This document shows positions 32,611 to 40,200 of a stretch of 64,000 nucleotides of DNA, in pieces (positions within the stretch are counted from its first letter, which is position 1; every line of letters starts with the position of its first letter). The stretch comes from Thermoplasmata archaeon (GTDB lineage Archaea > Thermoplasmatota > Thermoplasmata > Lutacidiplasmatales > UBA184), in contig DAHVCH010000007.1 of assembly GCA_027314165.1 (NCBI GenBank), positions 1-64,000 of the forward strand. Reading direction: 5' to 3'. The notes under the pieces are model-generated. The model searched no databases, was not told the origin of the DNA, and saw only the letters and a list, made by a program, of their open reading frames with translations. The translations under genes and the position numbers were made by a program.

Positions 32611-34002
32611 ATGGGCCGGTTCTTCGGGACGAACGGAATCCGAGAGGTCGTAGGGGAGACCCTCACCGCCCGCTTCGTGGCGGACATGACAGGGGCCATC
32701 GCGGACGTCCTGGCAGACTCCCGACCGATCCTGGTCGCCTGCGATGGACGCACCTCTTCTCCCGCCTTCTCGAGGATCGCCGCCGGGACGCTCTCCCTCG
32801 CGGGGTTGGACGTCCAGGAGCTCGGAGCGATGCCGACGCCCTGCGCCCAGTACAGCGTGCCTCGCCTGGGAGTCTCCTGCGGGGTCATCATCACCGCCTC
32901 CCACAATCCCCCCGAGTTCAACGGGATCAAGGGGATCGCCGCCGACGGGCTGGAGTTCACCCCGGAGACCGAAGCTGCGGTGGAGAAGGCCTACCTGGAG
33001 GGTAGGTCCCGCAAGGTGCGGTTCGACAAGGTGGGGAGCCTCCGTCCGGAGAACGCGGCGATCGAGCGGTACTTGAACGGCATCCGGGGCCAGGTGGATG
33101 CGGAGAAGATCCACTCCCGGGGCTTCCGCGTCGTGGTCGACTGCGGGAACGGGGCCTCGGCGGTGACCGCCCCGGTCCTGTTGAACCAGCTTGGGGTTCG
33201 CTACGTTTCGCTCAACGGGAACATGGACGGAACGTTCCCCGGTCGCCCTTCCGAGCCCACCGAGCCCAACCTGAAGGACCTCGTGGCCGCCGTCACCGCC
33301 CACGGGGCCGACCTGGGAGTGGCCCACGACGGGGACGCGGACCGGGCCGTGTTCGTGGACGACAAGGGGCGGTTCATCCCCGGCGAGCGGGTCTTGACCC
33401 TGCTCGCCCGAGAGGAGGTCCAAAGCGCGGGCGGAGGGACCGTCGTCACCCCGGTCACCTCCTCGCAATCGGTGGAAGACATCGTGACGCCGATCGGCGG
33501 CAAGGTCCACTACACGCGTGTCGGATCCCCCGTGGTCTCCCGCGCGATGCTGGAAACGAAAGCGGTCTTCGGCGGGGAGGAGAACGGGGGTTACCTATTC
33601 CCGAAGCACCAGTGCGCCCGCGACGGCGGGATGACCCTGGCGAAGGTCCTCGACCTGGTCGTCCGGTCGGGCAAGCCCCTGTCGAAGCTGCTCGACGAGC
33701 TACCTCCGTACTTCCTGGTCAAGAGAAAGGTCGCCTGTCCGGTGGAACTGCGCCAGCGGGTACTTTCGGAGGTCCCCTCGCTCCTGGACGCGGGCAAGGA
33801 CCCGGCCACGCGCGTCGTCACCCTGGACGGGGTGAAGGTCATCACGCCCCGCGGATGGGTGCTGGTGCGGCCGTCGGGTACCGAACCCATCTACCGGGTC
33901 TTCACGGAAGCGAGGGACCTGAAGACGGCGGAGGAGCTCGCCGAGCTGACCCTCTTGAAGGTCCAAGCCCTCATCCAGCGGATCCAGGGCGGAGCGGCGT
34001 AG
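32611..34002 (+). CDS. glmM: Phosphohexomutase (phosphoglucosamine/phosphomannomutase)
   Basis: The 463-residue enzyme shows all four alpha-D-phosphohexomutase signatures. These are the phosphoserine loop TASHNPPEFNGIK (Ser97), the Mg site AHDGDADRAVF, the sugar-binding GGEENGGYLFP and the phosphate-binding RPSGTEPIYRVF near the C-terminus. It begins MGRFFGTNGIRE, as GlmM and archaeal phosphoglucosamine mutases do. It interconverts hexose 1- and 6-phosphates in the cytosol, feeding nucleotide-sugar synthesis such as that at 24-27 kb. Whether glucosamine, mannose or glucose phosphate is preferred cannot be read directly. Length is standard, and the start fits a TATA box 28 bases upstream. Confidence 0.92.
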   Translation: MGRFFGTNGIREVVGETLTARFVADMTGAIADVLADSRPILVACDGRTSSPAFSRIAAGTLSLAGLDVQELGAMPTPCAQYSVPRLGVSCGVIITASHNPPEFNGIKGIAADGLEFTPETEAAVEKAYLEGRSRKVRFDKVGSLRPENAAIERYLNGIRGQVDAEKIHSRGFRVVVDCGNGASAVTAPVLLNQLGVRYVSLNGNMDGTFPGRPSEPTEPNLKDLVAAVTAHGADLGVAHDGDADRAVFVDDKGRFIPGERVLTLLAREEVQSAGGGTVVTPVTSSQSVEDIVTPIGGKVHYTRVGSPVVSRAMLETKAVFGGEENGGYLFPKHQCARDGGMTLAKVLDLVVRSGKPLSKLLDELPPYFLVKRKVACPVELRQRVLSEVPSLLDAGKDPATRVVTLDGVKVITPRGWVLVRPSGTEPIYRVFTEARDLKTAEELAELTLLKVQALIQRIQGGAA

Positions 34003-34039
34003 AGCTTCCCACAGCCCGTTCCGGGCGTGTGAGCAGGTT

Positions 34040-34046
34040 CAAATGC
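34040..34046 (+). promoter_or_regulatory. Candidate promoter element CAAATGC
   Basis: GTTCAAATGC has its C 35 bases before the ATG at 34075, the same core and distance as before the gene at 28952. It looks superficially like a tRNA T-loop but has no matching arms. Confidence 0.4.
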
Positions 34047-34074
34047 CCGGACCCCTGCCACACCCCACCCGTCC

Positions 34075-34323
34075 ATGAAGCGCGAAGGTGCCACCGCCCC
34101 TCCCGCCGCAGACCAGTGCGCCGACTGCCACAAGCGCTTCACCGATCGCCTCGAGACCCGGTGGGACGTTCACATGCCGGACGGCACCTACATCGTCGTC
34201 TGCTCCCCTTGCTTCCAGAAGCGGGACGCGGCGCGGGCCCCCCTGGACGACCTTCCCGCGCCCTCGGGACGGACCTCGGTCCTGAAGACCGAGAAGAAGC
34301 CCAAGAAGAAGAAGAAGAACTGA
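34075..34323 (+). CDS. Small zinc-finger protein with lysine tail
   Basis: The 82-residue protein is not a recognised family. CADCHKRF and VVCSPCFQKRD form two CxxC knuckles about 29 residues apart, with WDVHMPDGTYI between, and should bind one zinc. The last 13 residues are almost all Lys (KKPKKKKKN at the end), which could contact nucleic acid. There is no membrane segment. It stands alone between the phosphohexomutase and the convergent ABC permease, with a CAAATGC element 35 bases upstream. An RNA- or DNA-binding role is plausible from charge only. Clear motif spacing makes it a likely real gene. Confidence 0.75.
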   Translation: MKREGATAPPAADQCADCHKRFTDRLETRWDVHMPDGTYIVVCSPCFQKRDAARAPLDDLPAPSGRTSVLKTEKKPKKKKKN

Positions 34324-34415
34324 GGCCGGTCGGCGTTACCGGACCCTGCCCCCTGACGGGCGGGCACGCTCCCGGGATCGGATGGCGCGTGTCCGCACGG
34401 ACCTAGGTCTCGCGG

Positions 34416-35189
34416 CTACTGGATCGGGCCCAGGTTCATCGACCGGAACCCCCACGCCGCCGCGACGAACGAGACCGCGGCGAGGGCGCCCAGGATGCCG
34501 AGGTTGACCAGTACCGCCGGGCCCACTTCGCCGGCGAAGGCGTGGCGGATCGCGAAGGCCGCGAACGTCAGCGGATTGACGTTGATCACCGCGGCCAGAG
34601 CCGGAGGGGTAGAGGGACCGACCGGATAGTAAACCGTGGAGAGGAAGATCAGGAAGAGCTGCAGGAACGACTGGATGCTGAAGTAGGCGTTCGCGGAGCG
34701 TAACCGGGTCCCCAGAGCGATCAGGAGCCCCGCGAAGAATATCCCTCCGAGGCCCACGGTCGCGAGCACCGTCGCCAGGTCGAGAAGCGAGATCGCTGGG
34801 AGTCCGATCAAGGGCACGGCGACCCCGACCATCACGGCCACGCCAAAGAGCGAGAAGAGCAGGGTCGTCAGGACGAGGCCCGCCAGGTACTCGGACCGGA
34901 GGAACGGGCCGGAGAAGATCTGCTCGACCATGGACCACCGACGGTCTAACCAGAAGAGGTTCCCGGAAACGACACCTCCCGCGACCATCTGGAAGGCGAC
35001 CATCCCCGGCACCAGGAAGGAGGTGTAGGACTGCCCGCCGGTCTGGGAGGCGGGCACGATGGAGCTGAACATCGTTCCCAGGACCACAATGGTGACCGCG
35101 GGCTGCCCGAACCGGACCACGACGCTGATGGGGTCGAAGTTCGAGACAAAGTTCCGGACGACCAGGCGGAGGATGGGCGGGAGGGTCAC
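34416..35189 (-). CDS. ABC-2 type transporter permease
   Basis: The 257-residue integral membrane protein has six hydrophobic helices, including AVTIVVLGTMFSSIVP, YLAGLVLTTLLFSLFGVAVMVG, IFFAGLLIALGTRL and a final LVNLGILGALAAVSFVAAAWGF. VPGMVAFQMVAGGVVSGNLFWLDRRWSMVEQI near residue 45-75 is the usual cytosolic coupling region of ABC-2 permeases. It pairs with the ATPase whose stop overlaps its start by 4 bases. Such pairs export small molecules, drugs, or sometimes glycans. Substrate is unknown. The gene ends 92 bases from the convergent small zinc-finger gene, and length is typical. Confidence 0.9.
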   Translation of the reverse strand: MTLPPILRLVVRNFVSNFDPISVVVRFGQPAVTIVVLGTMFSSIVPASQTGGQSYTSFLVPGMVAFQMVAGGVVSGNLFWLDRRWSMVEQIFSGPFLRSEYLAGLVLTTLLFSLFGVAVMVGVAVPLIGLPAISLLDLATVLATVGLGGIFFAGLLIALGTRLRSANAYFSIQSFLQLFLIFLSTVYYPVGPSTPPALAAVINVNPLTFAAFAIRHAFAGEVGPAVLVNLGILGALAAVSFVAAAWGFRSMNLGPIQ

Positions 35190-36280
35190 TTCGCGACCCC
35201 CATGTCCCGGCGGAGCCCGCCCGAGGTCCCGGGTGGGGGCGGGTTCCCCGGACGGCCGCCCGTACTCGTTCCGCCCTCCGTCTCCGGCTCGTCCAGCCCG
35301 TCCTGCTCCCCGCCGCCGATCATCCCGAGGAACGCCCCTTCGAGGGTCGGTTCGCTGATGGAGAGGCGCTCAAGCACGTGGCCCCGGGAACCGCTCCAGG
35401 TCGTGATCCAAGGGAGAAGGCTCTCGGCCTTGTCGGAGCGGAACTCGAAGCTGCTCGCGTCCATCCCTGGAGCGACCGCTCCCTCGGGCCGCAGGACCGA
35501 CGCTCCCCGTTCATGGAGACCCACGACGAACTCCTGGACATGGGCGGGAGGCAGCGCGTCTCCGAACTCGACGCGCACCTCGCGGGCGCCTCCGAACCTC
35601 TGCTTGAGGCTCTCCGGCGTGTCGGTGGCGAGCAGGGACCCCTCGTGCAGCACGGCGATGCGGTCGCAGAGCATGTCGGCCTCGTGCAGGATGTGGGTGG
35701 TGAAGACTATCGAGAGCCCGCGGCGGGCCCGCTCTCGGAGGTACCTGAGGATACGACGGCGGGCCAGAGCGTCGAGCCCGACGGTGGGCTCGTCGAGGAA
35801 GAGGATCTCCATGTCGTGCATCAGCTCCCTCGCGACCTGGAAACGCCGCCGCTCGCCGCCCGAAAGCGCCCAGGGCTTCCTCCGACGGACATGTCCGAGC
35901 TCGAAGAGCTCGAGCATCTCCTCCGCGCGGGACTTCGCGACCTCCCGGGGGACCCCCCACATGAACGCGTAGAGGTCGAGGTTCCGCTCGACGCTCACGA
36001 AGTCCAGGGATTCGGCCTGAAGCACGACGCCGAGGCGCGAGCGCAGCCCCCGTCCGCCCGTCCGGAGGTCCTGCCCCAGGATCCACGCCGTCCCCTCGGT
36101 GGGAGGGAGGAGGGTGGTCAGGAGTCGAACGGTGGTGGTCTTGCCGGCTCCGTTGCGGCCGAGGAGGCCCAGCACCTCCCCCCGGCCCAGCTCGATGCTG
36201 AGGTGGCGGATGGCGTACTGGCCGGGACGGTAAGCGTAGCCCAGGTCTTGGGTCCTGAGCACCACTTCTCGATCGGCCAT
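35186..36280 (-). CDS. ABC transporter ATP-binding protein (ABC-2/DrrA-like)
   Basis: The 364-residue ATPase has Walker A GLLGRNGAGKTTTVRLL, the Q-loop area VVLQAESLDF, signature LSGGERRRFQVA, Walker B EILFLDEPTVGLD and switch His in FTTHILHEAD. A C-terminal domain of about 110 residues follows (SISEPTLEGAFLGMIGG), with a final Gly/Pro-rich tail, as in DrrA-type exporters. The ATG at 36280 (MADREVV) is chosen over one 51 bases earlier because TATAT at 36316-36320 on the minus strand would leave only a short leader. It is the first gene of a two-gene exporter operon with the ABC-2 permease. Confidence 0.92.
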   Translation of the reverse strand: MADREVVLRTQDLGYAYRPGQYAIRHLSIELGRGEVLGLLGRNGAGKTTTVRLLTTLLPPTEGTAWILGQDLRTGGRGLRSRLGVVLQAESLDFVSVERNLDLYAFMWGVPREVAKSRAEEMLELFELGHVRRRKPWALSGGERRRFQVARELMHDMEILFLDEPTVGLDALARRRILRYLRERARRGLSIVFTTHILHEADMLCDRIAVLHEGSLLATDTPESLKQRFGGAREVRVEFGDALPPAHVQEFVVGLHERGASVLRPEGAVAPGMDASSFEFRSDKAESLLPWITTWSGSRGHVLERLSISEPTLEGAFLGMIGGGEQDGLDEPETEGGTSTGGRPGNPPPPGTSGGLRRDMGVAK

Positions 36281-36313
36281 GGTCGTAGAAACAGGGTGTT
36301 GAGATAGGGGCGG

Positions 36314-36321
36314 AGATATAG
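36314..36321 (-). promoter_or_regulatory. Candidate TATA box for the ABC exporter operon
   Basis: Minus-strand CTATATCT lies about 35-40 bases before the ATG at 36280, leaving a leader of about 10 bases. It is the only clear TATA-like element in the intergenic stretch on that strand. Confidence 0.5.
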
Positions 36322-36387
36322 CGTCCGCCACGGAGGCCGTCCCTTCCGGGACCGGGGCCGGTCGGCGCAGGACCAGGGGGAGGGGCG

Positions 36388-36401
36388 GGGCGCCGGCGCC
36401 C
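36388..36401. promoter_or_regulatory. 14-base palindrome abutting the nucleoside phosphorylase TATA
   Basis: GGGCGCCGGCGCCC is perfectly self-complementary and ends 2 bases before TATTA (36404-36408). The placement next to the promoter suits an operator that competes with transcription factor binding, though GC-only palindromes arise more easily in this genome. Confidence 0.4.
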
Positions 36402-36403
36402 TC

Positions 36404-36408
36404 TATTA
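36404..36408 (+). promoter_or_regulatory. TATA box for the nucleoside phosphorylase
   Basis: TATTA starts 30 bases before the ATG at 36434 and fits a leaderless transcript. Confidence 0.5.
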
Positions 36409-36433
36409 CTGGGCGCGTTCTTGCCGAGCCCGG

Positions 36434-37243
36434 ATGGACCGGGCATCGGGCCGGACCCGCAGGAGCCGCCGCTCATCGAGCGAGGTGTACCATCTCGCCC
36501 TCTCGCCGGGAGACCTTCCGGAGACCGTCCTCGTCCCTGGTGACGTGGACCGGGTGGAGAAGATCGCGGCCAGCTGGGACTCGTCGGAGCCCCTGGCGCG
36601 CCGTCGCCAGTTCGTCAGCTACCGGGGCAAGTTCCAGGGCCGCGACCTCGGCGTCGTCAGCTCGGGCATTGGAGGACCGGCCATGTCGATCACGGTCGAG
36701 GAGCTCGCAAGGCTCGGTGTGCGAACGATCGTTCGCGTCGGAAGCTGTGGGGCGCTCCAGCCCGGGATGCGGAGAGGCGACCTCGTCATCACGTCGGCAG
36801 CCGTCCGGACGGACGGAGCGAGCCAGGCCTACGCCCCTCTGGGGTACCCCGCCTCCGCCGACCCGAAGGTCTACCTTTCGCTGTGCGCTGCAGCGGAGAA
36901 GCTCGGGGTGAGGTACCACGGTGGGATCACCGCCTCCTTCGACACCTTCTACGTGGGGCAGGCAAGGCCGGGGTATCGCGGATATCTTCCCCCCGAGCAC
37001 GTCGCCTTCATGGAAGGGCTCCGCAGCATCGGCGTACTGGGCGTGGAGATGGAGTGCGCGACGCTCCTGACCCTCGCGAACGTCTACGGGCTGAAGGCCG
37101 GGGCCGTCTGCGCCGTCTACTCGATAGGGGACCGTGACAAGCTGGTCCCGGCGGGGGAGGAGCGGGCCATCTCGGTCGCCAACGGCGCCGCCTGGGAAGC
37201 CGCGCGGTCGACGGTCCGTCAACCTCGTGCCCGCCGTGCATAG
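36434..37243 (+). CDS. Uridine/purine nucleoside phosphorylase family protein
   Basis: The 269-residue protein begins with a basic leader of about 16 residues. The PNP/UDP fold follows: HLALSPGDLPETVLVPGDVDRV (phosphate-binding loop), SSGIGGPAMSITVEELARLGVRTIVRVGSCGAL, and GVLGVEMECATLLTLANVYGLKAGAVCAV, which contains the ribose- and base-binding Met-Glu. It cleaves a nucleoside with phosphate to base and (deoxy)ribose 1-phosphate in the cytosol. The overall pattern is closest to uridine phosphorylase. It diverges from the ABC exporter operon with a 14-base palindrome between, and precedes the giant surface protein by 35 bases. Confidence 0.9.
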   Translation: MDRASGRTRRSRRSSSEVYHLALSPGDLPETVLVPGDVDRVEKIAASWDSSEPLARRRQFVSYRGKFQGRDLGVVSSGIGGPAMSITVEELARLGVRTIVRVGSCGALQPGMRRGDLVITSAAVRTDGASQAYAPLGYPASADPKVYLSLCAAAEKLGVRYHGGITASFDTFYVGQARPGYRGYLPPEHVAFMEGLRSIGVLGVEMECATLLTLANVYGLKAGAVCAVYSIGDRDKLVPAGEERAISVANGAAWEAARSTVRQPRARRA

Positions 37244-37278
37244 CTTCTTTTTCGTCCGGGCCTTCGAAACTCCCGTTG

Positions 37279-40200
37279 ATGCTTCGTAACGGTCATCGAG
37301 CGCCCAGAGCTCGGGTCTTCTCCGGGTCCGGCCGCGTCCTCGTGCCTGTCGTGGGGCTCCTGGTGCTTCTGCTCGCGCTTCCCAGCGGCGGAGTTCCCCT
37401 GACCGGTCCGACGACCTCGCCCGCGTCGATGTCCTCCCTTCCGGCAGGGTCCCACCTCGGTCAGTCCGGCCTCCCGGGATCGCCCGGCTCCTCCCCCGGG
37501 ACCGGGACGACGGCGGGAGGCTGGAGCGCGGTCTGCACGACCTGTCGTCCCGGTCTCTTCGTGGGAGCGGCATCGACCTACGACCCGGCGGACGGCGAGG
37601 TCGTCCTCTTCGGAGGGATCAACGCCTCGGCGGGCGGACCGAGCGGGGCCACCTGGACCTACCGGTCCGGCACCTGGACGGAGGTTTGCACCTCTTGCGG
37701 GCCCTCGCCGCGGGCCTATGCTGCGATGACGTTCGACGGCAAGGACGGGTATGTCGTCATGTTCGGGGGGTTCGACGGCGGCCCCCTGGGTGACGCCTGG
37801 CGTTTCCTCGGGGGTTCCTGGTCGCTCCTGTGCTCGCCTTGCGCACCTCCCGCGCGGAGCGGAGCCTCCCTCGCCTACGACGCCGCGGACGGGTACGTGC
37901 TCCTGGTGGGGGGCTGCGGCGCGACCTGCCCTCTCGGGGATGCCTGGAGCTACTCGGCGGGGACCTGGACGCAGCTCTGTGGCGGCCTCTGTCCGTTCTC
38001 CCCCCGCGACAACGCCTCGATGGCCTACGACCCCGTGGACACGGAGATCGTGCTCTTCGGGGGTTGGAGCGGTAGCCGCGACCTTGTCAACGGCTGGAGC
38101 TACCATGCGGGGTCCTGGACGAGGATCTGCGTGCCCTGCGCCCCCGCGGGGCGCCACGGGGCACCGATGGCCTTCGACAGCACCGACGGGTTCCTGGTGC
38201 TCTTCGGGGGGTACAATTCGTCCACCTCGAGCGCCCTGAACGACACTTGGGAGTTCTTCCGCGGAGCGTTCTCCCCTCTCGCGCTCCCGCTCCTGCCGCC
38301 CCCCCGCTCGATGGCGGCCCTTGCCGACGATCCATCCGACGGGGGACTCCTCCTCTTCGCCGGCCTGGGCTCCGCCGCCCTGGGAGACACCTGGGAATTC
38401 GCCTACGGCCTCGTCGCCCCGTCCCCCACTGCGACGCCCGCGACGGTCGACGGGGGCCAGGCGTCGAGCCTTGCGAGCACGGTCGCCGGAGGGACCGCCC
38501 CCTACACCTACACCTGGACGGGGCTCCCTCCTCCCTGCGTCTCCACGAATGTGGACCCGATCTCCTGCACGCCCGCCGCGGTGGGCGCGAACACGACCTT
38601 CGTGGTCCACCTCATCGTCTCCGACTCGAAAGGGGCCGGGGTCGAGAGCCTTCCCTCGAACTTCACCGTGAACACGGACCCCGTGATCGGCTCGATCGTC
38701 CCGTCGGTGCCCTCCGCCGCGGTCGACGCGGGCCAGAACCTCTCCCTCGCGGTCGGGATCTCCGGCGGTTCCGGAGGGTATGCGTTCTCGTGGAGCGGAC
38801 TGCCCGCCGGTTGCTCAGCCACCGGCGGGCGGGTCATGCCCTGCGTCCCGAGCGGGATCGGCGCCAACACGACCTTCAGCATCGCGGTCAGCGCGACCGA
38901 CTCCTTTGGGGTCGCCACCGCGACGGCGACCCTCCCCTTCGTCATCGACACGGACCCCGTCGTCACCACCCCCACGAAGTCTGCGAGCTCCGTGGAAGTG
39001 GGTTCGACCGTGACGTTCCGCTCCTCCGCGTCGGCCGGTGGCGGAGGCTACTCCTGGACCTGGCTCGGGCTCCCCCCAGGGTGTACCAGCGTCAACTCGC
39101 CCGTGCTCTCCTGCGTTCCTCAAGGCGTCTCGCTCAACACCACGTTCCCCGTCCGGGCTCAGGTCGTCGACGCGAACGGGTTCCGCGTGACCAGCGCCCC
39201 CGCCGGGGTCAACGTCGTGGCCCCGCCCTCGGTCGGTCAGCCCAACGCCTCTCCGGCGGTCGTAGATGACGGCCAGACCGTCGCCTTGTCGGTCGTCGCC
39301 GCCGGGGGTGTAGGGAACTACACGCTCAAGTGGCTCGGGCTGCCTCCTGGCTGCACGAGCTCGGACTCGCCCGAGATCCTCTGCACCCCCACCGGGGTCG
39401 TGGCCAACACCACGTTCCAGGTCCAGGTGAACGTGACCGACGGGAACGGCCTTTGGACGATCGGCCCAAGGCTGTTCCTGCAGGTGGACGCGCTCCCACA
39501 CGCCGGGGGAGTGGCCCTCGCCCCCGCCACGGTGGACGCGGGCCAGTCGACGAACCTCTCCGTCCGGGTCTCCGGCGGGGCTGGGGGGTACACGTTCGTG
39601 TGGACGGGGCTCCCCGCGGGGTGTGCCAGCACGAACACTCCCTACCTCACCTGCCGTCCGTCCACGACCCTCTCCGCGAACACCTCCTTCTCCGTGGGCG
39701 GGAAGGTCACCGACGCCGCGGGGATCGTCCTCACCCTGGTCAACACGACCCTTCTGGTCGATGCGACCCTCCAGGTCTCGAACGTCATTGCGAACCCCTC
39801 GGCCTTGGACGCCGGGCAGGTGGTCTCGCTCTCTGTCGGGGCCTCCCTCGGTGGGGGAAGCTACGCGTTCCGATGGTGGGGACTCCCCACCGGCTGCGCC
39901 TCGATCGACAGCCCGAGCCTCACGTGTGTCCCGAACGGAGGTGGCGCCAACGCCAGCCTCGATGTCTGGACCACCGTGACCGACGCGAACGGGTTCTCGG
40001 TCGCCAGCGGAAGCTCTCGGTTGGAGATCGACGCCCGGCCGACCATCGCCTCGGCCCAGGCCTCTCCCAATGCGGTCGACCTCGGGCAGCCCGTGGTCCT
40101 CCGCGCCCGGGCGACGTACGGCTCTGGGAGCTACGACTTCCACTGGAGGGGCCTGCCGGGAGGCTGCCCGGTCGCGGACTCCCCCATCCTCAACTGTGTG

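Noticed and set aside
34030-34055. tRNA-like GGTTCAAATGCC
   Set aside because: The flanking bases do not pair as a T-stem and no other arms are present; the same core occurs 35 bases before another gene, so it looks like a promoter element.
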